From Floccifex porci (GTDB lineage: Bacteria; Bacillota_I; Bacilli_A; Erysipelotrichales; Erysipelotrichaceae): DNA of 64,000 nt. A program made the position numbers and the translations under genes. Positions 55,142 to 63,876 of the stretch are shown here, in pieces (positions within the stretch are counted from its first letter, which is position 1; every line of letters begins with the position of its first letter). The notes under the pieces are model-generated. The model was not told the DNA's origin, did not search any database, and saw nothing but the letters and a program-made list of their open reading frames with translations. The stretch is taken from contig NZ_VUMM01000006.1 of assembly GCF_009696175.1 (NCBI RefSeq), positions 24,965 through 88,964 on the forward strand, given 5' to 3'.

Positions 55142-55173
55142 AAAAAAAAACTGGTACACTACTAACCAGTTTC
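55142..55173 (-). terminator. terminator after the DivIC-like gene
   Basis: AACTGG and CCAGTT with an eleven-base loop, then nine T residues. The rest of 54955-55141 is AT-rich and non-coding; it should contain the promoter of the winged-helix gene, but I see no clear one. Confidence 0.8.
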
Positions 55174-55182
55174 TAATTATAA

Positions 55183-55479
55183 TTATTGATCATCGGAAAA
55201 TTTAAATACCTGTTCTCCATCTTTTGTGACTAAATATTTTCCCCTTGCCAGATATTCAATATAATCTGGATTTTCCAGGTTTTCTTTTGTTTCTTCCAGT
55301 TCCTCTTTTCTTTCATCCAAAGCCTGGGATTCTTTTTTATTATCTTCCATGCTTAAGCGAATCTGTGCAGTTGTTTCCAGTTCCTTAAAACCACAATAGA
55401 ACATATAACAGGAAAGTCCCAGAAGAATAGAATAAACAAAGAATCTTTTTATTGGTGATTTCTTTTTTTTCTTTTTCAT
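55183..55479 (-). CDS. FtsB/DivIC-family cell division protein
   Basis: 98-residue bitopic protein: a Lys-rich cytoplasmic tail (KKKKKKSPIKRF), one membrane helix, then an extracellular coiled coil (KESQALDERKEELEETKENL) and the motif NPDYIEYLARGKYLVTKDGE characteristic of DivIC/FtsB (x-Y-IE-x2-AR-x2-y). It joins the divisome with FtsL/DivIB. AGGGGAC precedes the ATG at 55479. It lies 28 bases after mnmG. Confidence 0.85.
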   Translation of the reverse strand: MKKKKKKSPIKRFFVYSILLGLSCYMFYCGFKELETTAQIRLSMEDNKKESQALDERKEELEETKENLENPDYIEYLARGKYLVTKDGEQVFKFSDDQ

Positions 55480-55507
55480 AAATAGTCCCCTTATCACAAA
55501 TAGTATA

Positions 55508-57358
55508 TCACTTTTTTACATGAAGTGCCAGGATGGCAATATCACTTGGATTGATTCCTGAAATACGAGATGCCTGTCCTAAAGTCACAGGCTGAATCTG
55601 ATTCAGTTTCTGTCGAGCTTCTAAAGACAGATTCTCCATATTTTCATAATCTAAATGTTTTGGAATCACAACTTCTTCCATTTTTTGTAAATGCCTGGCA
55701 TCTCTTTTGGCTTTTTCAATATATCCTGCATATTTTACCTCTATTTCAATAGCTCGATTGATTTCATCTTCAAAACTATATCCCAATATGCTGGAAAGAC
55801 CTTTAATGGTTACTTTTGGACGTTTGATAAGATCTAATGCACTGCATCCTTTTGATAATTTTTCAAACCCCAGATTCTTTAAATATTCATTAATATCATC
55901 CTGTGGTTTAATATGAGTTTCCTGCAGTTTTTCTCTGGCCCGGGAAATTTCTTCTTTTTCCTTCAAATAATTCTGATATACATTCTCATTCACCAGCCCA
56001 ATCTGGTATCCTTTTTCAATCAGACGAGCCTGGGCATTGTCATGTCTTAAAAGTAAACGATATTCAGCCCGAGAAGTCAATAAACGATAAGGTTCATTTG
56101 TTCCTTTGGTTGTCAGATCATCAATCATAACACCAATATAAGCTTCATCTCTTCGTAAAATAAATGGTTCTTTTCCATCTACTTTTAAAGCTGCATTAGC
56201 TCCAGCCATCAAGCCTTGTCCAGCTGCTTCTTCATATCCGCTAGTTCCATTGATCTGTCCGGCTGTAAATAAGTTTTCAATCACTTTGTTTTCCATTGAT
56301 GGTTTCATTTGTAACGGATCTAAAGCATCGTATTCAATGGCATACGCATATTTTTTAATCACACAATTTTCTAAACCAGGAAGGGAATGAACCATTTTTT
56401 CCTGTACATCCACTGGCATAGAAGTAGAAAATCCCTGAATATAGGTTGTATCCAATGATAAAGATTCCGGTTCTAAAAACAGCTGATGTCTTTCCTTATC
56501 CGCAAATCTTACCAGTTTATCTTCGATACTTGGACAATATCTAGGTCCTACCCCTTTGACCAGTCCAGAATACATAGCAGACTGTTTCAGATTTTCATTA
56601 ATAATTCTATGTGTTTCTGGCTGTGTATAGATCAGATGACAAACGCTTTGTTTTGAAAAAGGCAATACGTCTTCTTTCTTTGTTGATTGCGAAAATCTGA
56701 GAAATTCATCCGTTCCTGGCTGTACTTCTGTTTTTGAAAAATCAATAGAATCCGTAAGGATCCTTGCTGGTGTTCCCGTTTTTAAGCGAAACGTTCGAAT
56801 GCCTTCTTTTCGCAAACTTTCCGATAAAGTATCAATGGTTATCTGATCTTCTGGACCCGAAGAAATAGCACTGTGTCCTCTTAATACTTTACTGGTCATA
56901 TACGTTCCTGTAGTCAGTACCACTGTTTTTGAATATAATTCTGTTCCATCTGTACAGCGAATTCCTTCTGCCTTATGATTTTTGACAAGAAGAGAATGAA
57001 CTGCTTTTTCCACAACCGTCAAATTTGGAGTATGAAGTAAAATTTTCTTCATTTCCTTTTTATATTCTTCCTTGTCACTTTGTACCCTTAAAGACCAAAC
57101 CCCTGGACCTTTAGTTGTGTTCAGCATTTTGAACTGTAGAGCAGTACGATCCGCAACCTGTGGCATCAGTCCACCCAATGCATCAATTTCACGAACCACA
57201 ATTCCTTTTGCCGGTCCTCCAATACTGGGATTACAAGGCATAGAACCTGCCATATTTATATCTAAAGTCACCAGACATGTATTTTTATTCATTCGGCTTG
57301 CTGCCATTGCGGCTTCAATCCCTGCATGCCCTGCTCCTACTACGATCACATCATACAT
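55508..57358 (-). CDS. mnmG: tRNA uridine 5-carboxymethylaminomethyl modification enzyme MnmG
   Basis: FAD-dependent partner of MnmE in wobble-uridine modification. About 616 residues. N-terminal dinucleotide motif DVIVVGAGHAGIEAA, then NPSIGGPAKG, and TSRAEYRLLLRHDNA in the central part. The C-terminal MnmE-contact domain ends ISGINPSDIAILALHVKK. The ATG at 57358 follows the flippase stop (TAATATG), with GAGGAA before it. It is not next to mnmE here. Confidence 0.96.
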   Translation of the reverse strand: MYDVIVVGAGHAGIEAAMAASRMNKNTCLVTLDINMAGSMPCNPSIGGPAKGIVVREIDALGGLMPQVADRTALQFKMLNTTKGPGVWSLRVQSDKEEYKKEMKKILLHTPNLTVVEKAVHSLLVKNHKAEGIRCTDGTELYSKTVVLTTGTYMTSKVLRGHSAISSGPEDQITIDTLSESLRKEGIRTFRLKTGTPARILTDSIDFSKTEVQPGTDEFLRFSQSTKKEDVLPFSKQSVCHLIYTQPETHRIINENLKQSAMYSGLVKGVGPRYCPSIEDKLVRFADKERHQLFLEPESLSLDTTYIQGFSTSMPVDVQEKMVHSLPGLENCVIKKYAYAIEYDALDPLQMKPSMENKVIENLFTAGQINGTSGYEEAAGQGLMAGANAALKVDGKEPFILRRDEAYIGVMIDDLTTKGTNEPYRLLTSRAEYRLLLRHDNAQARLIEKGYQIGLVNENVYQNYLKEKEEISRAREKLQETHIKPQDDINEYLKNLGFEKLSKGCSALDLIKRPKVTIKGLSSILGYSFEDEINRAIEIEVKYAGYIEKAKRDARHLQKMEEVVIPKHLDYENMENLSLEARQKLNQIQPVTLGQASRISGINPSDIAILALHVKK

Positions 57359-57359
57359 A

Positions 57360-58991
57360 TTACGCATTTCCTCTTCTCAATTTCGTCTTTACAAACTTTA
57401 CAACATCCATATGAAATACCACTTTTGGCACATTTAAGAATATGCTGACTCCAGCAAAGACAAGTACACTGATCAGTCCATTGATACACATCCATACAAA
57501 ACTGATCATTTTTCCACTTTCAGTTCCGCCAATTCCAATCTTATTCAGGATAAAAGAAGTCAGTCCCATAAACACAATTGAAATCAGAACACGAATCAGA
57601 ACCCAGGTTACTTTCCTGAATTTTACTTTAAATACTTTTTTAACTTCCTGTAAATTTGACAATATCAAATATCCATCTCCAATCACAGAACTTAATACAG
57701 ATCCTGCAAATCCAAAAATATAGATCATAGGAACAATTAAAATTCCTTTTATAATGGTTGAAATGATCAGCCTTTTAAAATAATTTTTTCTTAATTCCAA
57801 AGCCATCATTAAATTTGTCACAACAGGAGCCAATGTTCCCAGAAAAGCTTCTAATGAAAGCCATGCCAGTACATAAGAAGCCAGTTTCAGATCTTCATTA
57901 TAAAACAATGTATAATTTATTGGTTTTGCGTATAAAAAGATACAGAAACAGACAGGTATACCAATATATAAAATAATATTAATACAGTCTATAATGTTTT
58001 TACGAATCAGCTTATAATCTTTTTTTGTTAGAGCTTCCGTAATATGAGGTATGATGGCTGCTGCAAATCCAGGTGCTAAAATCATAGGAATCGCTGTAAT
58101 CTTAACTCCAACATAAGTGGTTGAAGAAATGATAGTTGTAATTACTTTAGATTCATAATTATGCAGACGAAGTCCTATTGGCAATAAAATCGCATTGTAT
58201 ATCTGCTGACTGTACCCTAAAATAGATGACAATAAATAAGGTATAGAAATCGAAACAAAATCTTTAAATATTTTTTTATTATCCACTGCTTTGTCTTTTT
58301 GATTCAAAGCAAGCGATTCGATTTCTCCTATATGTTTTCGATCAAACTGATAAATCTGAACAATTCCAGCAATAGCCGCTATAGATGTCGATAATACGGA
58401 GATATATAAAGCATACTTTCGATCTAAACCTAAGGCATATACCGCAATACAGGATCCAGCTAAAAGGAATAATACTCTAAAAATCTGCTCAAATGCCTGT
58501 GAAATCGCGTATTCTTCCATTTCTTTCAATCCCTGATAAAAACCTCTGAATGCCGATAAAACTGGCACTAAGAATACTGCAATTGCCAGTATTCTTAATG
58601 TATTGACCATAATATCAATGTTTTCTTCTACCATAATTGGAGCAATCTTACCTGCCAGAAGCATCAGTAGAAGCATTCCCGAAAAACCTGTTATAGATAG
58701 AAAGGCTAAAGATAATTTTTTAACAGACAAAATGGATTTCGCATCTTTTAATACACTGTATCGAGCCACTAATGTCGCAATCGCAAAAGGAAAGCCTGCG
58801 GTAAAAACCGTTAAAACATAAGAATATATATTATATGCCTGTCCATAAATTCCCATATAGGCTTCATTTCCTAATATGGATGAAAAAGGAATTGCATAAA
58901 CAATACCAATTAATTTCGCTATAAACAATCCACCTGTTCCAACTAAGCCACTTAAAATGATGGATTTTTTTACATTCGATGATCTTTTCAT
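57360..58991 (-). CDS. MurJ/SpoVB-like lipid flippase (MOP superfamily)
   Basis: 543-residue polytopic membrane protein with about 14 helices. The N-terminus SIILSGLVGTGGLFIAKLIG and FRGFYQGLKEMEEYAISQAF with VPVLSA are typical of the SpoVB/YtgP/MurJ group that flips lipid II or related polyprenyl-linked sugars. It could be the essential MurJ (YtgP). Gene context with divIC and mnmG does not decide. AGGAGA precedes the ATG, and a divergent gene starts 65 bases away. Confidence 0.85.
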   Translation of the reverse strand: MKRSSNVKKSIILSGLVGTGGLFIAKLIGIVYAIPFSSILGNEAYMGIYGQAYNIYSYVLTVFTAGFPFAIATLVARYSVLKDAKSILSVKKLSLAFLSITGFSGMLLLMLLAGKIAPIMVEENIDIMVNTLRILAIAVFLVPVLSAFRGFYQGLKEMEEYAISQAFEQIFRVLFLLAGSCIAVYALGLDRKYALYISVLSTSIAAIAGIVQIYQFDRKHIGEIESLALNQKDKAVDNKKIFKDFVSISIPYLLSSILGYSQQIYNAILLPIGLRLHNYESKVITTIISSTTYVGVKITAIPMILAPGFAAAIIPHITEALTKKDYKLIRKNIIDCINIILYIGIPVCFCIFLYAKPINYTLFYNEDLKLASYVLAWLSLEAFLGTLAPVVTNLMMALELRKNYFKRLIISTIIKGILIVPMIYIFGFAGSVLSSVIGDGYLILSNLQEVKKVFKVKFRKVTWVLIRVLISIVFMGLTSFILNKIGIGGTESGKMISFVWMCINGLISVLVFAGVSIFLNVPKVVFHMDVVKFVKTKLRRGNA

Positions 58992-59040
58992 TTTTACTAT
59001 CTCCTATTTTTGTATTATAACACAATTTCTAAAAAAGAAA

Positions 59041-59049
59041 TGATATAAT
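59041..59049 (+). promoter_or_regulatory. extended -10 promoter of nnrDE, probable leaderless start
   Basis: TGATATAAT fits the extended -10 form exactly and ends seven bases before the ATG at 59057. There is no Shine-Dalgarno. Confidence 0.6.
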
Positions 59050-59056
59050 AGTATAC

Positions 59057-60538
59057 ATGAAAAAGATAGAATACTTACAGACAGGTCAAACAGCCCGTTT
59101 GCTTGATCATAAAACCATTGAAGAATATAAAATTCCTTCTTTGATTTTAATGGAACATGCAGCCATTGAATCCATCAGAGAAATAAAAAATCATATTTGT
59201 ATGAATCAGAAAAAAATCTGCATTGCATGTGGCCCTGGAAACAATGGAGGAGATGGACTGGCCATTGCACGCAATCTGATCAAAGAAAACATTTATCCTT
59301 CCCTTTTAATTCCTAAAATCGAAAAAATGTCAAAAGATGAAAAGATTCAATGGGATTCTTTATCCTGTTTTGATCTGGAAATCGTAACCGACATAAACGA
59401 TTTAAAACATTTTGATATTTGTATTGACTGTTTATTTGGCAATGGTTTGTCCAGAGATATCACCGGATATTATCAAAATGTGATTGAAACCATCAATCAG
59501 AGTGGTTCTTATGTGATTTCCATTGATATTCCAAGTGGAATTCATGCTACTACCGGAAAAAGTATGAATTGTCATATTGTCTCTGATTTAACGATTGCAC
59601 TGGATTGTTACAAAGAAGGACTGTTTATCAATGATGGACTTACCGCTTCTAAAAAATGCATCAGTGTGGATATTGGAATTCCTCACGATCTGCATTCAAA
59701 TTTTATGATCAATGAAACTCTGGTAAAACAATATTTACCGCCTCGTCCTTCCCATTCTCATAAAGGAACTTATAAAAAAGCTTTAATGATTGGTGGAAGC
59801 CAATCAATGCATGGAGCTTTGTACTATAGCGCAAAAGCCTGTTATCGAAGTGGCATTGGAACACTTACCTGTATGATTCCTGAATGCATTTATCCAATTT
59901 TTGCCAGTAAAATCAGCTTTGCGATGAATAAAGTAATGCCTTGTGAAAATGGTTATTTTAAAGAAGGAATTGTTCCTGATTTACAACCTTATTCTCTTAT
60001 TTCAATTGGCAATGGCATGTCTTTAAATAAAAGTACCATTCAAATGGTACAGCACGTTTTACATTCTGATAAAACCGTTATTTTAGATGCAGATGCTTTA
60101 TGGGCGTGTAAAGATCATAAAGAATGGCTCAATCGAAAAGAAACAACTATTTTACTGCCACATATTAAAGAAATGACTTATTTATGTGATGCTTCTATTT
60201 CTCAAATTCTTTCCAATCCATTTGAAATTGTGAAAGATTTCTGCAGAAACCATCCAAACTGTATACTGGTTTTGAAATCCAGTCTTTCTATTATTGGCTA
60301 TAAAGATAAAATTTATTTATTGAATCAGCCAAACAGCGCCTTAGCCAAAGGAGGCAGTGGAGATATTCTTTGTGGAATTGTGACAGGTCTATGTGGACAA
60401 ACCAACGATTATGAAAAAGCTGTAGTCTGCGCCACATATATTCACAATCAGAGTGTTCCCAATCTGGATGCAGCCTGTTGTCTTCCAGATGAATGCATAG
60501 ATACCATTCCAGAAATATTTAAAAAATTAAGAACCTGA
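59057..60538 (+). CDS. nnrD: bifunctional NAD(P)HX epimerase/dehydratase
   Basis: Metabolite-repair enzyme for hydrated NADH/NADPH. The N-terminal epimerase (YjeF_N) has CGPGNNGGDGLAIARNL and IDIPSGIHATTG. The C-terminal ADP/ATP-dependent dehydratase (ribokinase-like) has SHKGTYKKALMIGGS, VILDADAL and ALAKGGSGDILCGIVTGLCG. 493 residues equal the usual fusion. Its start lacks a ribosome binding site and lies seven bases from the -10 box. Confidence 0.93.
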   Translation: MKKIEYLQTGQTARLLDHKTIEEYKIPSLILMEHAAIESIREIKNHICMNQKKICIACGPGNNGGDGLAIARNLIKENIYPSLLIPKIEKMSKDEKIQWDSLSCFDLEIVTDINDLKHFDICIDCLFGNGLSRDITGYYQNVIETINQSGSYVISIDIPSGIHATTGKSMNCHIVSDLTIALDCYKEGLFINDGLTASKKCISVDIGIPHDLHSNFMINETLVKQYLPPRPSHSHKGTYKKALMIGGSQSMHGALYYSAKACYRSGIGTLTCMIPECIYPIFASKISFAMNKVMPCENGYFKEGIVPDLQPYSLISIGNGMSLNKSTIQMVQHVLHSDKTVILDADALWACKDHKEWLNRKETTILLPHIKEMTYLCDASISQILSNPFEIVKDFCRNHPNCILVLKSSLSIIGYKDKIYLLNQPNSALAKGGSGDILCGIVTGLCGQTNDYEKAVVCATYIHNQSVPNLDAACCLPDECIDTIPEIFKKLRT

Positions 60539-60559
60539 AACGACAAATGTCGTTTTTTC
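60538..60559 (+). terminator. terminator after nnrDE
   Basis: AAACGACA and TGTCGTTT with a short AA loop, then T-run. Confidence 0.82.
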
Positions 60560-60642
60560 TTTAATTTGAACACATTTTCATAGATTAATTATGTATATAA
60601 AAATACCAGCTTCTATAAAATGGTAGAAAAGGAAGGAATACA

Positions 60643-61551
60643 ATGAAACATTCAAGATATAAAATAGCCAGAAACTTTCTTTTATTCTGGACCTTATTTA
60701 TTGGGATTGGTGCTTTAGCTGGTTCAAGTGGAATGCTTCTGGATCCTACTGGAAAAGCTATGGGAATGGATACCATGCTACCTTATTTTCAGGTTTTACC
60801 ATTATCTAATTATCTATATCAGAATTATATATTTCCTGGAATTGCTTTACTGATTGTAAATGGGATCACAAATATTACCGCTTCCATTCTTCTTATTTTA
60901 AAGAAGAAAAGTGGAATCGTACTTGGTGGTATTTTTGGAATCACTCTTATGTTATGGATCTGTATTCAGTTTGTGATCTTCCCTTTTAACTTTATGTCAA
61001 CCAGCTATTTTATTTTTGGATTCTGTCAGGCCATTACCGGTTATATGACATGGATCTTCTATAAACAGGAAACTTTTTCTTTCCATATAGAAGATTATCT
61101 AGGAATTCAGACAGAAAGTTCACATTTAGTGGTTTATTTTTCAAGAATGGGTTATGTGAAAAAACAGGCTTATATTCTTGCCAGTCAGAAAAAAGCACAA
61201 ATCTATGAAATTAAGGCAAAAGAGCTTACGGAAGGTACATTAGGTTTCTGGTGGTGTGGACGTTTTGGCATGCATCGCTGGCCAATGAAAATCGAAGAAT
61301 TGAATATCAATTTAGAAAAGTTTCAACATGTCACGATCTGTACCCCTATCTGGGTCTTTTCTCTGGCAAGTCCAGTCCGTGAATTCTGTGTGCAGGCCAA
61401 GGGAAAAATAAAAGAAGTGGATTATGTACTGGTCCATCATACCAGAGGAAATTACGATTCTGTAATTGAAGAAATGGATCAGCTGCTGGAATTAAAACAT
61501 ACATCCATTCTGAATATTCAATGTCATACTGGACAATACCGAAAACTATAA
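60643..61551 (+). CDS. fusion of a four-helix membrane domain and a flavodoxin-like domain
   Basis: 302 residues. Residues 1-145 form about four membrane helices with no strong family match I can name. Residues 160-302 are flavodoxin-like: LVVYFSRMGYVKKQAYILAS (FMN phosphate loop position), TICTPIWVFSLASPVREFC and VDYVLVHHTRGNYDSV. The loop SRMGYVKKQA is less Ser/Thr-rich than classic flavodoxins, so FMN binding is uncertain. AAGGAAGG precedes the ATG. It is convergent with the unknown gene pair to the right. Confidence 0.75.
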   Translation: MKHSRYKIARNFLLFWTLFIGIGALAGSSGMLLDPTGKAMGMDTMLPYFQVLPLSNYLYQNYIFPGIALLIVNGITNITASILLILKKKSGIVLGGIFGITLMLWICIQFVIFPFNFMSTSYFIFGFCQAITGYMTWIFYKQETFSFHIEDYLGIQTESSHLVVYFSRMGYVKKQAYILASQKKAQIYEIKAKELTEGTLGFWWCGRFGMHRWPMKIEELNINLEKFQHVTICTPIWVFSLASPVREFCVQAKGKIKEVDYVLVHHTRGNYDSVIEEMDQLLELKHTSILNIQCHTGQYRKL

Positions 61552-61577
61552 AAAAGAAGGACATCCTTCTTTTTTAT
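61550..61577. terminator. bidirectional terminator between convergent genes
   Basis: AAAAAAGAAGG and CCTTCTTTTTT with an ACAT loop. It serves the flavodoxin-fusion gene (+) and the 100-residue gene (-). Confidence 0.88.
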
Positions 61578-61873
61578 AGTATCTGAAACTGTAAATAATA
61601 TACATTGGGATGAAACATTTTTGTATTGAATCCATAAGCACAACAATCGTCCATATCTCCATCCCAGTCATTATTCAACTGAGACAGTAAGGATTCAATT
61701 TCATTTGAATCCAATGTTGCACTTCCATAAAATTCTAAACAATTTCTTAAGGAAGGCTGAGGACGACTGGGTGAAAAAGTGAAGGCGCTGCAAAGATGAT
61801 TGATTTCTTCTTTTACGATTTCCACAATTGCCTCATCTTCCTGATCCACAATTACATGTAAAGAAACTCTCAT
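61574..61873 (-). CDS. protein of unknown function, translationally coupled
   Basis: 99 residues, soluble and acidic (SLHVIVDQEDEAIVEIVKEE, then NNDWDGDMDDCCAYGF). I know no family. The ATG at 61873 overlaps the stop of the upstream gene as ATGA, which fixes the start and indicates coupled translation and probably a joint function. A short Asp-rich DWDGDMDD could bind a cation. It ends at a strong terminator. Confidence 0.6.
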   Translation of the reverse strand: MRVSLHVIVDQEDEAIVEIVKEEINHLCSAFTFSPSRPQPSLRNCLEFYGSATLDSNEIESLLSQLNNDWDGDMDDCCAYGFNTKMFHPNVYYLQFQIL

Positions 61874-62151
61874 GATTTTTCTAATACATAACGACACAAT
61901 TTCTTTAGATTTTCATCATTAGAAAGTGTAATGACCTTTCCCAATCCTAAATTTAATGCAGCAATTTTTATTTCATTTTCTTCAAGAGCTATATTTAAAG
62001 TACCTGTCGCATTTACATAAAATACATCATATAAATAGCTTTCTTTTTTTCCATCCATTTCTTTTTTTCTTAAATCAAAATGAAAATCTTCTTTATTTTT
62101 TAAAATTAAACGAACGGCTCCGGCTCCTGATGCGGGTATTGGTTTTGCCAT
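61870..62151 (-). CDS. protein of unknown function, first of a coupled pair
   Basis: 93 residues; PASGAGAVRLILKNKEDFHF near the N-terminus, then alternating strands and charged turns, a small beta-rich fold. No domain recognised. TAGGAGGTAC precedes the ATG. It begins eleven bases after the DUF1846 gene ends, so the three genes probably form one transcript. Confidence 0.62.
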   Translation of the reverse strand: MAKPIPASGAGAVRLILKNKEDFHFDLRKKEMDGKKESYLYDVFYVNATGTLNIALEENEIKIAALNLGLGKVITLSNDENLKKLCRYVLEKS

Positions 62152-62162
62152 ATTAGTACCTC

Positions 62163-63626
62163 CTACTTTTTACTTGATTCATATGTTACCTGAATTCCCA
62201 ATTGAGAATACGTATTTAAATCTACATTGGACAGATCACAGGTAATATGAGCCTGTAATCCTTTTAATTGATTTAAACAGGCTAAAGCTTTTTTCGCATT
62301 TTCATTGGTTTGTGCACTGATGCATAAGGCAATTAAAATTTCATTGGCGTGAAGACGAGGATTGCAGCTTCCTAAATATTCCGTTTTTAAATTCTGAATA
62401 GGTTCAATTAATTTTGTTTCAATAATATGTACATTCTGATCAATTTGAGCTAAATATTTTAATGTGTTGATCAGAACCGAACTGCAGGCACCCATTAGTT
62501 CCGTTGTACGACCTGTCACAATTGTACCATCTAAACAATCAATGGCTCCACTATAAACTTTATAATGTTTTTGCGCTTCACGTGCTTTTTTAACACATTT
62601 ACGATCTTCTAAAACCAGATTGGCTTTTTTTAAGATCAATTCCTGTTTGTTTAACTCATTAATATCACATAATTCATTATAATATCGATTAAAAGTGTTA
62701 AAATATCGACGAATGATTTCCTGTTTACCAGCCTTCTGTATAACTTCATCATCCACAATTGCAGAACCAATCATATTAACTCCCATATCCGTTGGAGAGG
62801 CATATGGGCATGTTCCATATATTTCTTCAAATATATTTTTTAAAACAGGGAATATTTCTATATCCCGATTATAATTTACCGTAATTTTATTATAGGCACT
62901 TAAATGATATGGATCGATCATATTCACATCGTTTAAATCCGCTGTAGCTGCTTCATAAGCCAGATTGCTGGGATGATCCAATGGCAGATTCCAGATAGGA
63001 AACGTTTCATATTTGGCATAACCGGCACGAACTCCTCTTATATTTTCATGATAAAGCTGAGAAAGACAAGTAGCCATTTTACCACTTCCAGGTCCTGGAG
63101 CGGTTACAACGACCAAAGGTCGAGTCGTTTCAATAAAGTCATTTTTTCCAAATCCATCTTTTGAAATAATTCTTTTTGAATCTGTAGGATATCCTTCAAT
63201 TGTATAGTGATGATATACATTAATATTCATCTTTTTTAATTTATTCTGAAATTGTGTAATCAACTTAGAAGAGGAATACTGAGTAATCACAACACTGCTG
63301 ACATATAATCCAATTCTCCTGAATTCATTGATCAGACGGATTACATCTTCCTGATAAGTAATATTTAAATCCTGACGAATTTTATTAGAATTAATATGAC
63401 TTGCGTTGATCGCAAATACAATTTCAGCTTCTTCTTTAATCTGAAGAAGCATCTGAAGTTTAGAATCTGGTGCAAATCCAGGTAAAACACGAGATGCATG
63501 ATAGTCATCAAAAAGTTTCCCACCAAATTCCAGATAAAGTTTATCTCCAAACTGAGAAATTCTTTCCATGATTCTCTTTGATTGCAGTTCTAAATATTTC
63601 TGATTGTCAAATCCAATTCTATTCAT
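62163..63626 (-). CDS. DUF1846 family protein
   Basis: 487 residues, matching this conserved Firmicutes/Actinobacteria family in length and sequence: GFDNQKYLELQSKRIMERI at the N-terminus, a P-loop-like TAPGPGSGKMATCLSQLYHE and YKVYSGAIDCLDGTIVTGRT. Structures of the family exist but the function is not established to my knowledge. The GPGSGK motif suggests nucleotide binding. It is the first gene after the rRNA operon terminator and is likely cotranscribed with the two small unknown genes. Confidence 0.85.
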   Translation of the reverse strand: MNRIGFDNQKYLELQSKRIMERISQFGDKLYLEFGGKLFDDYHASRVLPGFAPDSKLQMLLQIKEEAEIVFAINASHINSNKIRQDLNITYQEDVIRLINEFRRIGLYVSSVVITQYSSSKLITQFQNKLKKMNINVYHHYTIEGYPTDSKRIISKDGFGKNDFIETTRPLVVVTAPGPGSGKMATCLSQLYHENIRGVRAGYAKYETFPIWNLPLDHPSNLAYEAATADLNDVNMIDPYHLSAYNKITVNYNRDIEIFPVLKNIFEEIYGTCPYASPTDMGVNMIGSAIVDDEVIQKAGKQEIIRRYFNTFNRYYNELCDINELNKQELILKKANLVLEDRKCVKKAREAQKHYKVYSGAIDCLDGTIVTGRTTELMGACSSVLINTLKYLAQIDQNVHIIETKLIEPIQNLKTEYLGSCNPRLHANEILIALCISAQTNENAKKALACLNQLKGLQAHITCDLSNVDLNTYSQLGIQVTYESSKK

Positions 63627-63680
63627 ATCTTATTCTCCATACGTATAAGATTCTATCATCTTACAGAAAAAAAAGAAATA

Positions 63681-63712
63681 AAAAAAAGACTTCCAGAAGG
63701 AAGCATAAAAAA
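63681..63712 (-). terminator. terminator of the rRNA operon
   Basis: GCTTCC and GGAAGT-type stem with a TTCT loop, followed by a T-run, just downstream of the 5S gene. Confidence 0.82.
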
Positions 63713-63714
63713 AT

Positions 63715-63826
63715 CCGGCAGCGTGCTATGTTCGCAGGGGCAGGCCCAACTATTTTCGCCGCTGAAGTGCTTAACTTCTGAGTTCGGAATGATTTCAGGT
63801 GTTTCCACTTCGCTATCGCCACCGGG
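63715..63826 (-). rRNA. rrf: 5S ribosomal RNA
   Basis: About 112 bases. The ends pair (CCCGGTGGCG... with ...CACGCTGCCGG), and CCGAACTCAGAAGTTAAGC is the universal 5S core. Boundaries are estimated to within a few bases. Confidence 0.93.
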
Positions 63827-63876
63827 TCTTTGAGGTTCGATCCCTCAAAACCAAACAACATCTTCAAGACATATTC

